Shown piece after piece: positions 44,221-53,108 of a DNA stretch of 64,000 nucleotides. Source of the DNA: G965227875 sp965227875 (GTDB taxonomy: Bacteria > Pseudomonadota > Alphaproteobacteria > Rhizobiales > JAJFHC01); contig OZ245783.1 in NCBI GenBank assembly GCA_965227875.1, positions 1,798,001 to 1,862,000 of the forward strand. The letters run 5' to 3'. The notes below the pieces were generated by a model, which made no database searches, was not told the DNA's origin, and was given only the letters and a program-made list of their open reading frames with translations. Position 1 is the stretch's first letter. Every line of letters starts with the position of its first letter. The position numbers and the translations under genes are program-made.

Positions 44221-44780
44221 GATCCGCCTGTCCCCCGGCCGCGTTCCGCGGCGCTGTCCTCGTCCTTGTCTCCTTCGTCCACCACGGGCAGTTCGATCAC
44301 GATCCACCCGCCTTTCACGTTCACCTCGGGCACGCAGGCCTGCGTAAAGGGCAGGAAAAGCGTGTCCCCGTCGTCCCGGTCCGCGATCTCGAGCACGTCG
44401 CCCGCGCCGAAATCGTGAACCGCTCTTATCGTGCCCGCCGGCGTCCCGTCCGCTGTCCGGCACGCCAGCCCGAGGAGGTCGGCGTGATACCATTCCTCCT
44501 CGTCCGGGTCCGGAAGGGCCGTGCGCGCCACATAGAGCCGCATGCCCTTCAGGGCCTCTGCCGCGGTGCGGTCATCCACGCCGGACAACCGGGCGACGAC
44601 CTTGCCGCCGGACACCCTGACCTTGCCGACCCTGAACGACCGTTGCCCGTCCTCGCTCGAAAGCGGTCCGTAGGCGCCCACGTCGGCCGGATCTTCGGTA
44701 AAGGCCTTCAGCCTCACCTCGCCGCCGATGCCGTGTGCGCCGGTCACGGCGCAGAGGCAGACGCGGTCGGCGCCGTCCAT
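44217..44780 (-). CDS. rimM: 16S rRNA processing protein RimM
   Basis: A 187-residue ribosome maturation factor acting on the 30S head near S19. The N-terminal beta-barrel begins VTGAHGIGGEVRLKAFTEDP. The C-terminal PRC-barrel contains EWYHADLLGLACR and GAGDVLEI. It is just downstream of rpsP (11 bp) and overlaps trmD, the conserved order. Confidence 0.95.
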   Translation of the reverse strand: MDGADRVCLCAVTGAHGIGGEVRLKAFTEDPADVGAYGPLSSEDGQRSFRVGKVRVSGGKVVARLSGVDDRTAAEALKGMRLYVARTALPDPDEEEWYHADLLGLACRTADGTPAGTIRAVHDFGAGDVLEIADRDDGDTLFLPFTQACVPEVNVKGGWIVIELPVVDEGDKDEDSAAERGRGTGGS

Positions 44781-44791
44781 CGCCGCGGCGA

Positions 44792-45217
44792 TCAGGATTC
44801 GGCCGCTGCGGCCTCTTCAGCGCCGGCGTCCGCTGCCTCTTCCGGAGCGGCCGCGGCTTCGGCGGCGGCAGCCTTGGCGTCTTCCTCGGCCTGGCGCGCT
44901 TCCTCGATGCGCTCCTGCGCCTTCTTGCCCGGCAACGCCTTCTTCGGATTGTTGCGCGGATCCCGCTTCATGATGCCCGCGGCGTCGAGGAAACGGTTGA
45001 CCCGGTCGGTCGGGCGTGCGCCGTGGCCGATCCAGTGACGGATACGGTCCTCGTTCAGCGTTACCCGGTTTTCCGAGTCGCGCGGAAGAAGCGGGTTGTA
45101 GGAGCCCACCTTCTCGATGAAGCGGCCGTCGCGCGGCATGCGCGAGTCTGCGACGACGATGCGGTAATACGGACGCTTCTTCGCCCCGCCCCGGGCCAGT
45201 CTGATCTTGAGTGCCAT
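44792..45217 (-). CDS. rpsP: Ribosomal protein S16
   Basis: A 141-residue 30S protein. MALKIRLARGGAKKRPYYRI and the following ADSRMPRDGRFIEKVGSYNP are unmistakable. The S16 core ends near residue 85. The rest is an Ala/Glu-rich tail (EEARQAEEDAKAAAAEA), an extension commonly seen in alphaproteobacterial S16. First of the rpsP-rimM-trmD-rplS set, 88 bp after ffh. Confidence 0.97.
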   Translation of the reverse strand: MALKIRLARGGAKKRPYYRIVVADSRMPRDGRFIEKVGSYNPLLPRDSENRVTLNEDRIRHWIGHGARPTDRVNRFLDAAGIMKRDPRNNPKKALPGKKAQERIEEARQAEEDAKAAAAEAAAAPEEAADAGAEEAAAAES

Positions 45218-45305
45218 TTCGATGCTTTCTCCTGAAGTCTCTGATGTCGGTTGTCTGTTCCGGCAGGCGATGCGCGAACGCCGGCGCCTGCCGCATGTCC
45301 TGTCG

Positions 45306-46811
45306 CTATTTCTTCTTGACCTTGAACCCTGGCAGTCCCTTCGGCATGCCGCCGCCGAGACCGGGAAGTCCGCCCGGCGCACCGGGGCCGCCGAGGCCCG
45401 GAAGGCCGCCCGGCGGCATCGGCGGGAGTTCGCCCGCGGGCGGCATGTCGCCCGCCGCCATGTCCGGCATGGCCGGCGCGCCGCCGCCGAAGAGGCCCGC
45501 GAGACCGCCCTTGCGCTTGCCGAGCTTCTTCATCATGTCGGCCATCTGGCGGTGCATCTTCAGGAGCTTGTTGATCTCCTGCACGCTGGTGCCGGAGCCG
45601 GCCGCCACCCGCTTCTTGCGCGAAGCGTTGAGCACTTTCGGGTTGCGCCGTTCCTTGCGCGTCATGGAACTGATGATCGCGGCCTGGTGTTTGAACACGC
45701 TGTCGTCGATGTTGGAGTCCGCGATCTGCTTCTTGACCTTGCCGATGCCCGGCAGCATGCCCAGAACGCCACCCATGCCGCCGATCCTCTGCATCTGGGC
45801 AAGCTGTTCGGCCAGGTCTTCCAGGTCGAACGTGCCCTTCTGCATCTTCTTGGCGATCCGGTTCGCCTTTTCGGCGTCGATCGTCTCCGCGGCCTTCTCC
45901 ACCAGACCGACGACGTCGCCCATGCCGAGAATGCGGTTGGCGATGCGTTCGGGATGGAAGCCTTCGAGCGCGTCGATCTTCTCGCCGGTCCCGATGAGCT
46001 TGATCGGCTTGCCGGTGACCGCGCGCATGGACAGGGCCGCGCCACCGCGGCCGTCGCCGTCCACGCGGGTCAGCACGATGCCGGTGACCCCGATGCGGCC
46101 GTCGAAGGACTTGGCGACATTGACCGCGTCCTGTCCGGTCAGCGCGTCGGCGACCAGCAGGGTCTCGTGCGGTTTCGCCACGTCGCGGACCTGCTCGGTC
46201 TCGCGCATCAGCTCGTCGTCGATATGCAGCCGGCCGGCGGTGTCGAGCATGACGACGTCGTAGCCGCCCAGCCGCGCGGCCTCCATGGCCCGGCGCGCGA
46301 TGTCGACCGGCATCTGGCCGGCGACGATCGGCAGGGTCGCGACGCCGGTCTGCTCGCCCAGTACCCTGAGCTGTTCCTGGGCGGCGGGCCGGCGCACGTC
46401 GAGCGAGGCCATCAGGACCTTCCGCTTCTCGCGCTCGGTCAGCCGCTTGGCGATCTTCGCCGTGCTTGTCGTCTTGCCCGAGCCCTGCAGGCCCACCATC
46501 ATGATGGCCACGGGCGACGGCGCGTTGAGATCGATGTCGGAGGCGTCCGACCCCAGTGTTTCGGCGAGCTGGTCGCTGACGATCTTGATGACCATCTGGC
46601 CCGGCGTCACCGACTTGATGACCTCCTGGCCGACGGCACGCTCCCGCACCGTCTCGACGAATTCCTTGACCACCTCGAGCGCCACGTCCGCCTCGATCAG
46701 CGCCCGGCGCACCTCGCGCATGGCGGTGTTCACGTCGGACTCCGTCAGCGCGCCGCGCCGTGTCAGCGCGTCGAATATGCCGGAGAGGCGATCTGAGAGT
46801 GAATCGAACAT
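45306..46811 (-). CDS. ffh: Signal recognition particle protein Ffh
   Basis: A 501-residue SRP54 GTPase that delivers ribosomes making membrane proteins to FtsY. It has an N-domain (1-90), G-domain with GLQGSGKT (107-114), DTAGRLHID and TRVDGDGRGGAAL, then the Met-rich M-domain (about 330-440) that binds SRP RNA and signal sequences, and a Gly/Pro/Met-rich C-terminal tail. Its receptor ftsY is in the window at 53.1 kb. I did not find the SRP RNA gene nearby. Confidence 0.97.
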   Translation of the reverse strand: MFDSLSDRLSGIFDALTRRGALTESDVNTAMREVRRALIEADVALEVVKEFVETVRERAVGQEVIKSVTPGQMVIKIVSDQLAETLGSDASDIDLNAPSPVAIMMVGLQGSGKTTSTAKIAKRLTEREKRKVLMASLDVRRPAAQEQLRVLGEQTGVATLPIVAGQMPVDIARRAMEAARLGGYDVVMLDTAGRLHIDDELMRETEQVRDVAKPHETLLVADALTGQDAVNVAKSFDGRIGVTGIVLTRVDGDGRGGAALSMRAVTGKPIKLIGTGEKIDALEGFHPERIANRILGMGDVVGLVEKAAETIDAEKANRIAKKMQKGTFDLEDLAEQLAQMQRIGGMGGVLGMLPGIGKVKKQIADSNIDDSVFKHQAAIISSMTRKERRNPKVLNASRKKRVAAGSGTSVQEINKLLKMHRQMADMMKKLGKRKGGLAGLFGGGAPAMPDMAAGDMPPAGELPPMPPGGLPGLGGPGAPGGLPGLGGGMPKGLPGFKVKKK

Positions 46812-47205
46812 GCGTGTGTCGCGATCCGTGGTTTACGTGCCTTGCCGCCCAACGCAAAACGCACCCGCGGGCGAACCTTCGCTGACGGGTGTTGACCCCC
46901 TTGGCTCTCGGGCCAGGCGGCGGCTAGACGTTTTGCGCCTTAGCAGAATGGCCGCTGTGATACGCGCAAGGGCGCGCGGTGTCAATAAGAGACCATATCT
47001 GACGGACCAACCCATGCGTTCGTCGCAAACACCCAGATGATGCGCTTAACGGCAATTATGTTCCGGCATACAAAGTATCGATAGACAGGAAAAAGAACCG
47101 GGAATTATTCGCTATTCGTCAAATGGAACACAAAAACCTAGCCCCATTGAAGTAGTAGTAATACTATTTTTCGGACGTTTATAAGACGATAAAAAGTTGA
47201 GACAG
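46812..47205. other. Intergenic gap; composition shifts from GC-rich to AT-rich
   Basis: 394 bp between ffh and the HEPN gene, which are divergent. The first part (to about 47040) has host-like composition and should hold the ffh promoter. From about 47050 the sequence becomes strongly AT-rich and is continuous with the HEPN gene, so the left edge of the inserted segment is here. No tRNA or obvious flanking repeat is visible. The dyad-like AGTAGTAGTAATACTATTTT (47151-47170) may be part of the gene's promoter. Confidence 0.5.
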
Positions 47206-48507
47206 ATGAGCATTTGGAAAAAAACGTTCACGGAAAACGAGATTAGAAAAATTCTTGAAATTATAAATCGTAACAGATTTGTTATAGATAATAAAGTAAC
47301 AATAAAAAACGATCTCGCGTTTACAGAATATTGCATAATGATATTAACTTCAGCTATCAATATAGAAACGGAAACTGAAGCATTTAAAAGAAAAATACTG
47401 AGAAAATCAATATTTTCAAACAATACCAATGGCACGCTAACAATAGAAAACCTGTCAAAAGAAATATACAAAAATATAAATAATGCAAATTCAACAAAGA
47501 TTTTATATAGGATTGCTTTTCCTGTTTGGAATAAACCAGATTTTTTATTTGGTAAACGACGTATAAATAATGTTTTTGTTAATTTTTCACCGTCAAAAAA
47601 CACAAAAATTTTTAAGCGGATTTTTGAGAACCGGACTAGCCAAAGGAAACAGTGGCATTTGCGAAGCTTCTTTACGAGTGAAATATCAGAGAAATTAGAT
47701 GAATGCGCGATATGCCTTGCTCGCGTACACGCCAGCAGCCCCGAAGATGCCAATGAACAAGCATCCGAAGCAATCTACAGCATTCTGGGACTTGTAAATT
47801 TGGCCATAGACAAAAACACGCTGTGGCGACGTTCCTCTGGGATAGATGGAAAACACCCGGTATCAAATGTTCTTATTGCGCCTCACACTACCACACATTT
47901 TGAGGACGGCAGTCTTACTCATGATGGTTTTTGGTACGAAGATTGGGTCGATGTTTCTAAGGCCCCCAAACTGCCGGAGAAAAAAACTGACGCGTGGTCA
48001 AGACGCTACAATCGTCTCGCTCAACATGCATCGCGTTCTCCATGGCGTGAAAAATGCCGAGTTGCGACGGCACAATACTACAAAGCTTTCGCGAACCCCA
48101 ATCTGGAAAAGGCGTTTCTGGACGGTTGGCGACTATTTGAGACTGTCGCCGGGCCCGAGAACGAAAAAACTGAAAAGAAGATCGATAGAGTATCCAAGAT
48201 TTATGAAAGTTCACTAGAGTACAAAATTTATGGTAAATATTTGTATCAGATAAGGAATAAATTAACTCACGGAAATGCGATAGGAATTGACGAGTATGAG
48301 AATTTCGCGTATTTGATATTGCAATTTTTGGGCCCATTCATCGAGTATTATATTTGGAATGGATTGTCTTTCTCTTCTGAGCAGGAATTCTGGGAATTTT
48401 TGGACCTACCCAGAGAAGAAAAAGACAGAGAACAAATCAAAATCAACATAAACAAACAGAAAAAACTTCTGGATATTGCCGCTAAATTTCGAAGAGAGAT
48501 AGAGTAA
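47206..48507 (+). CDS. Orphan HEPN-motif protein, possible defence gene
   Basis: A 433-residue protein of unknown family. Near the C-terminus YQIRNKLTHG has the R-N-x3-H form of the HEPN RNase motif (R350, H355) set in alpha-helical sequence (about 280-390), similar to Apea-like HEPN proteins. HEPN proteins are often RNA-cutting toxins in anti-phage or abortive-infection systems. The N-terminal 150 residues (FTENEIRKILEIINRNRF and onward) are helical and Asn/Ile/Lys-rich with no match I know. Codon use is sharply AT-rich, unlike every other gene here, which signals recent transfer. It stands alone, so it may combine sensor and effector. The ATG is preferred over a TTG 9 bp earlier. Confidence 0.7.
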   Translation: MSIWKKTFTENEIRKILEIINRNRFVIDNKVTIKNDLAFTEYCIMILTSAINIETETEAFKRKILRKSIFSNNTNGTLTIENLSKEIYKNINNANSTKILYRIAFPVWNKPDFLFGKRRINNVFVNFSPSKNTKIFKRIFENRTSQRKQWHLRSFFTSEISEKLDECAICLARVHASSPEDANEQASEAIYSILGLVNLAIDKNTLWRRSSGIDGKHPVSNVLIAPHTTTHFEDGSLTHDGFWYEDWVDVSKAPKLPEKKTDAWSRRYNRLAQHASRSPWREKCRVATAQYYKAFANPNLEKAFLDGWRLFETVAGPENEKTEKKIDRVSKIYESSLEYKIYGKYLYQIRNKLTHGNAIGIDEYENFAYLILQFLGPFIEYYIWNGLSFSSEQEFWEFLDLPREEKDREQIKININKQKKLLDIAAKFRREIE

Positions 48508-48653
48508 ATCGGAAATATTGATGAAAATTATACACTAATTTATGCGTATGTGCATTTCACAACCAAATTTGGTATGAGCTAGCCAAAGGGGCCAATCTGA
48601 CTACAGAGCATGAATTGGGCAGTCTAAGGCGGTGGCCTCGGCGGCCGCGACGC

Positions 48654-49676
48654 TCACAGGCCGGACACGAACCGGCAGCTAAACCGGCCGCTGGTCACCG
48701 GCAGTTTCGTGTTCCTGTAGCGCCCCGGGCTTGACCTGAGCACGAACCAGTTCGCCTCGAAGCCGCCATTCGCGGTCAGGCGCAGATCGGTGATGCGCCC
48801 TTTCCTCCCGACCGCGTTTTCGCTCCACGTGCCGTTGCGTTTCGGCACGTCGAGAACGATCGAGCCGGGCTTCTTCTTGTTGTAGGTCGACGAATAGGTC
48901 CCCCGGGCAACTCCGCCGCGCGCCCTCAGGACGACGCGGCTGAAACCGCCCGAACAGCCGTAACGCCCTGACCGGAGCGACGGGGAACCCGCCGAGGCCG
49001 TTGAGGACGTCCGTGTGCAAAGCAGGTTGCGATAGGGCTTGTAGGGTGGCGATTGCATATTTCGCCGCAGGATCTGTGCAGCCTGCGAAAACGGGATGTT
49101 TCTGCAGAAACGGAAGGTCCCGTCCCTGATCTTGGTGATCATGGCGTTCAGACGGCCCGCATAGGCCTCGGCTTCCGCCGAATTGGCATGGGACTGGGTG
49201 ATCCGCAGGAGTTCCGACCCGACGGAACGGCCCGCCCTGTAAGTGACCGCCGCCGTCGCCGCGACGACCATGACCTTTGCAAGGGCGGCCGGATTGACGC
49301 TGCCGGCCCTCAGACCCCGGTAGGTCCGGCCGTTCCGCAGCGCCTGCGCCAGCCTCGGTCCGCGCAGCCCGAGATTGTGCGCAAGATAATGAACCCGTCT
49401 CGCAACGGCCTGCCGCAACTGCGGATTGTTTCGCAGGATGTCCTCGATGACGATCCGGGATCCTTCGGCGGCCGTGTGCAGCTTGAGCGCAAGATCTGGA
49501 TCCCGTCTGGCCATTTCCCAGGCATGACGGCCGACACCGGTGACGATCATGTCGAAGCCTTGGACAAAGCTCACGCCGGCATGTTCAAGGACGGCGACCA
49601 GGCTCTGGGCCTTTGCCCGCGACGGAGCCAGGTTGAACAAAAGGGACAGTACGACGGCTGCGATGAGCGTACGCAT
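48654..49676 (-). CDS. Secreted protein of unknown function
   Basis: A 340-residue protein with a clear signal peptide (MRTLIAAVVLSLLFNLAPSR, cleavage near AKAQS). Residues about 25-190 are helical (with a hydrophobic segment near ALAKVMVVAATAAVTY). A Ser/Gly-rich linker with cysteines follows (CTRTSSTASAGS, GRYGCSGGF). The last 90 residues are beta-rich with basic/aromatic pattern (SIVLDVPKRNGTW, FEANWFVLRSSPGRYRN). I recognise no family. Host-like GC content, so it is not part of the adjacent AT-rich insertion, although it abuts it. Confidence 0.65.
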   Translation of the reverse strand: MRTLIAAVVLSLLFNLAPSRAKAQSLVAVLEHAGVSFVQGFDMIVTGVGRHAWEMARRDPDLALKLHTAAEGSRIVIEDILRNNPQLRQAVARRVHYLAHNLGLRGPRLAQALRNGRTYRGLRAGSVNPAALAKVMVVAATAAVTYRAGRSVGSELLRITQSHANSAEAEAYAGRLNAMITKIRDGTFRFCRNIPFSQAAQILRRNMQSPPYKPYRNLLCTRTSSTASAGSPSLRSGRYGCSGGFSRVVLRARGGVARGTYSSTYNKKKPGSIVLDVPKRNGTWSENAVGRKGRITDLRLTANGGFEANWFVLRSSPGRYRNTKLPVTSGRFSCRFVSGL

Positions 49677-49801
49677 CGGCTCTTCCTCCTTCCGGGACGA
49701 TGCAGGACGCTTTCAATCCCGTCAGGCGCATCGTCATTCTCGTCAAAGAGAGGGCAAGGCAGTCTAGCGAGTCCGCCGAAACACCGCAATTCTGGCGGTT
49801 C

Positions 49802-50881
49802 TCAGGACGCAAGCCGTCCGAACACGTCCCGCGCCTCCTCCACCAGCCGTTCCACCAGGTCCTGCGCCGGAAGCGCACGGTTGAGGGCCGCGGACTGGCC
49901 GTAGAGAAGGAACGAGACCGCGTCGCTTTCCTGCGCCGCGGCCGCATCCAGCAGCGGCCGCGTCAGGCCGTAGAGCAACGGGAAGTCGGGCAGGCGGCCC
50001 GCCACCGGTGCCAGCGTCTCCGCAAACCGGCTTCGCGCGCCCCGCGCGCAACGGCCGCTGACCGCATCCGTCACCATCGTGTCCGCATCGCTTGCACTCG
50101 CAAGCAGGTCCCGCCGGGCGCCGTCCGTGGAGGCCTCCGGGCAGCTGAGGAAGCCCGTCCCGATCTGCACGCCGCTCGCCCCCAGCGCGAACGCCGCGGC
50201 GATCCCGCGCCCGTCGCCGATGCCGCCGGCGGCGACCACGGGCACCGAGACCGCGTCCGCCACCTGGGGCACCAGCGCAAGCGTGCCCACGCCGTCGCCC
50301 GGCAGGTTTGGCGCGTGGGATCCGCGGTGCCCGCCGGCTTCCCAGCCCTGCGCGATGATCACGTCGACGCCGGCTGCTTCGAGAGACCGCGCCTCCGCGA
50401 CGGTGGTGGCGGAACACATCAGCACGATGCCAGCGTCCCTGAGCAGCGCAACGGAAGCCGAGTCCGGCATGCCGAAATGGAAACTGACGACCGCGGGCCG
50501 GAGTTCGGCGACGAGTTCGGCCTTTTCCATGGTGAAGCCGAGGGTCGGCTCCGGCAGTTCTTCGGGAACGGTGCCAAGCCCCAGGTCGTCGTAGAACGGC
50601 TGAAGCATTTGCCGTGCGGTCGCCATCGCGTCGGGTCCGGCCGACGGCAACTGGTTGCGCACGAAGAAATTCATCGAGAAGGGCCGGTTCGACAGGCCGC
50701 CCATCTCCTCGGCGAGCGCGCGCACGTCCGCTGCCGGCAACTCGCCGCAGGCCACCGAGCCGAGGCCGCCCGCATTGCTCACGCAGGCCGCAAGCGCCGG
50801 GTGGGCGGAGCCGAGCATCGGGGCCTGGATGATCGGGTGCTCGATCTCCAGCAGATCGATCAGTCTTGTGTCCGGCCACAT
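49802..50881 (-). CDS. Nitronate monooxygenase (2-nitropropane dioxygenase family)
   Basis: A 359-residue FMN TIM-barrel enzyme oxidising alkyl nitronates, a detoxification reaction. The start LLEIEHPIIQAPMLGSAHPA, the substrate/FMN motif AQGWEAGGHRGSH and the phosphate-binding VVAAGGIGDGRGIAAAFALG are family signatures. Some members act on other substrates, so the exact reaction is uncertain. Divergent from dapF across 98 bp. Confidence 0.88.
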   Translation of the reverse strand: MWPDTRLIDLLEIEHPIIQAPMLGSAHPALAACVSNAGGLGSVACGELPAADVRALAEEMGGLSNRPFSMNFFVRNQLPSAGPDAMATARQMLQPFYDDLGLGTVPEELPEPTLGFTMEKAELVAELRPAVVSFHFGMPDSASVALLRDAGIVLMCSATTVAEARSLEAAGVDVIIAQGWEAGGHRGSHAPNLPGDGVGTLALVPQVADAVSVPVVAAGGIGDGRGIAAAFALGASGVQIGTGFLSCPEASTDGARRDLLASASDADTMVTDAVSGRCARGARSRFAETLAPVAGRLPDFPLLYGLTRPLLDAAAAQESDAVSFLLYGQSAALNRALPAQDLVERLVEEARDVFGRLAS

Positions 50882-50979
50882 GGTTTTGTTCCTTTGTCTT
50901 TCGGGCTGCCTCCGGGTCTCGGAGCCGCATCTACGAAAACTCTGGTCTTTCGGCCAATTCTCGCCATATAACGCCCATC

Positions 50980-51849
50980 ATGGACCACACCGGCGACAGC
51001 ATACCGTTCCGCAAGATGAACGGCCTCGGAAACGACTTCGTCGTGCTCGACGCGCGCATGCGCGAACTCGGGATCGGCGACGACGAGGCGCGCACCATCG
51101 CCGACCGCGCGAACGGTGTCGGTTGCGACCAGCTTATCATCCTCGAACCGTCTGAAAACGCCGATCTTTTCATGCGCATCCGCAACAATGACGGGGGCGA
51201 GGTGGGGGCCTGTGGCAACGCCACGCGCTGCATCGCCGACCTGGTTGGCCGGGCGGAAAGCCGTGACGAGCTCGTGGTCGAGACCAATGCCGGTCTGCTC
51301 CGCTGCACCTTGCGGCCCGACGGCCAGGTGACGGTCGACATCGGCCCGCCCAGGCTGGCCTGGCACGAGATCCCGATCGCCGAAGAGATGGACACCCGCT
51401 ACATCGAACTGCAGGTGGGGCCGATCGACAACCCGGTGCTGCACAGCCCGAGCGTCGTCAATGTCGGCAATCCCCACTGCATCTTCTGGGTGGACGACCT
51501 CGATGCCCACGACCTCGGACGCATCGGGCCGATCCTCGAATACCACCCGATGTTCCCCGAACGCGCGAACATCTCGCTCGCGAAAGCGACGGCGCGCGAC
51601 GCCGTGACGCTCCGGACCTGGGAGCGCGGCGTGGGCCTGACCCGCGCCTGCGGCACCGCCGCCTGCGCCACGGGCGTCGCCGGCGTGCGCAAGCGGCTCA
51701 CCGACCGGGTCGTGACCGTGACCCTGCCCGGCGGCCCGCTGGTCATCGAGTGGCGCGAGAGCGACAGCCACGTGCTGATGACCGGGCCCGTGTCCTATGA
51801 TTTCGAGGGCCTGCTGGACCCGGCGACCTGGAAGCAGGTGGCGTCATGA
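50980..51849 (+). CDS. dapF: Diaminopimelate epimerase
   Basis: A 289-residue cofactor-free racemase converting LL- to meso-diaminopimelate for peptidoglycan and lysine. The catalytic pair is C78 in GACGNATRC and C224 in RACGTAACATG. The N-terminal KMNGLGNDFVVLD is also typical. The start is the ATG before DHTGDSIPF. First of a tightly overlapping dapF-mtaB-ftsY-yciB operon. Confidence 0.96.
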   Translation: MDHTGDSIPFRKMNGLGNDFVVLDARMRELGIGDDEARTIADRANGVGCDQLIILEPSENADLFMRIRNNDGGEVGACGNATRCIADLVGRAESRDELVVETNAGLLRCTLRPDGQVTVDIGPPRLAWHEIPIAEEMDTRYIELQVGPIDNPVLHSPSVVNVGNPHCIFWVDDLDAHDLGRIGPILEYHPMFPERANISLAKATARDAVTLRTWERGVGLTRACGTAACATGVAGVRKRLTDRVVTVTLPGGPLVIEWRESDSHVLMTGPVSYDFEGLLDPATWKQVAS

Positions 51850-53108
51850 GCGGACCCGAGATCGTCACCTTCGGCTGCCGGCTCAATGCCTACGAATCCG
51901 AGGTGATGCGCGACCACGCCCAGGCCGGCGGCCTGGACGACGCCATCGTCTTCAACACCTGCGCGGTGACCGCGGAAGCGACCCGCCAGGCCCGCCAGGC
52001 GATCCGCCGCGCGCGCCGCCGGAACCCCGACGCCCGCATCATCGTCACCGGCTGTGCGGCACAGGTCGACCCGGACGCGTTCGCCGCCATGGACGAGGTG
52101 GACGTGGTGCTCGGCAACGACGAAAAGCTCAAGGCGGAAAGCTGGCGGGTGCCGGACTTCGGCCTGTCGGGCGAGGAAAAGGTCCGCGTCAACGACATCA
52201 TGTCGGTGACGGAGACGGCCGGCCACCTGATCGACGGTTTCCAGGCCCGCGCCCGCGCCTTCGTGCAGATCCAGAACGGCTGCAACCATCGCTGCACCTT
52301 CTGCATCATCCCCTATGGCCGCGGCAACTCGCGTTCCGTGCCCGCCGGCGACGTCGTGCGCCAGATCGAACGGCTGGTCGAGAACGGTTACCGCGAGGTC
52401 GTGCTCACCGGCGTCGACATCACCGCCTACGGCGCCGACCTGCCGGGAGACTGGACCCTTGGCCGGCTCACACGAAGCGTGCTTGCCCGCGTGCCGCAAC
52501 TGGAGCGGCTGCGCATATCGTCCATCGATTCCATCGAGACCGACGACGACCTGATGGCCGCCATCGCCGACGAGAAGCGCCTCATGCCGCACCTTCATCT
52601 TTCGGTGCAGGCGGGCGACGACCTCACCCTGAAGCGCATGAAGCGACGTCACCTGCGGGCCGACACGATCCGCTTCTGCGAGGACGTGCGCGCCCTGCGT
52701 CCCGACATGGTCTTCGGCGCAGACCTCATCGCCGGCTTCCCGACCGAGACGGAGGACATGTTCGCAAACACCCTCGACCTCGTGGGCGAATGCGGCCTGA
52801 CCTATCTGCACGTCTTTCCGTTTTCCGCCCGCCCCGGAACCCCGGCCGCCCGCATGCCGGCGGTCGACGGCGCGGTGGTCAAGGAACGCGCGGCCCGCCT
52901 GCGCGCACGGGCCGACGAGGCCCTCGACGCCTATCTCGACGCTAACCTGGGCACACGCCGCAACGTTCTCATGGAAACCGAGACGACCGGGCGCAGCGAA
53001 CATTTCGCGCCGGTCCGGTTCGACGCGCCGCAGACCGTCGGCGACGTCGTGAGCGCGCGCATCGAAACCCGCACAGCAACCGAACTCACGGCCCGGCCCG
53101 ACATATGA
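51846..53108 (+). CDS. mtaB: tRNA t6A37 methylthiotransferase MtaB
   Basis: A 420-residue radical-SAM enzyme that converts t6A37 to ms2t6A37 in ANN-decoding tRNAs. N-terminal MTTase cysteines C11, C39 and C70 bind one 4Fe-4S cluster, and the radical-SAM triad C145, C149, C152 (NGCNHRCTFC) binds the other. The GADLIAGFPTETEDMF segment follows. MtaB/YqeV type rather than MiaB is judged from the start (IVTFGCRLNAYESEVM) and length. Overlaps dapF and ftsY by 4 bp each. Confidence 0.92.
   Translation: MSGPEIVTFGCRLNAYESEVMRDHAQAGGLDDAIVFNTCAVTAEATRQARQAIRRARRRNPDARIIVTGCAAQVDPDAFAAMDEVDVVLGNDEKLKAESWRVPDFGLSGEEKVRVNDIMSVTETAGHLIDGFQARARAFVQIQNGCNHRCTFCIIPYGRGNSRSVPAGDVVRQIERLVENGYREVVLTGVDITAYGADLPGDWTLGRLTRSVLARVPQLERLRISSIDSIETDDDLMAAIADEKRLMPHLHLSVQAGDDLTLKRMKRRHLRADTIRFCEDVRALRPDMVFGADLIAGFPTETEDMFANTLDLVGECGLTYLHVFPFSARPGTPAARMPAVDGAVVKERAARLRARADEALDAYLDANLGTRRNVLMETETTGRSEHFAPVRFDAPQTVGDVVSARIETRTATELTARPDI

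Noticed and set aside
44792..45217. Long Ala/Glu tail on S16 as a fusion or frameshift
   Set aside because: Such low-complexity C-terminal extensions are common in alphaproteobacterial S16, and the frame ends cleanly before rimM.
46812..47205. SRP RNA or a tRNA next to ffh as an integration site
   Set aside because: I found no tRNA T-loop signature or the conserved SRP RNA apical GGAA hairpin in this gap.
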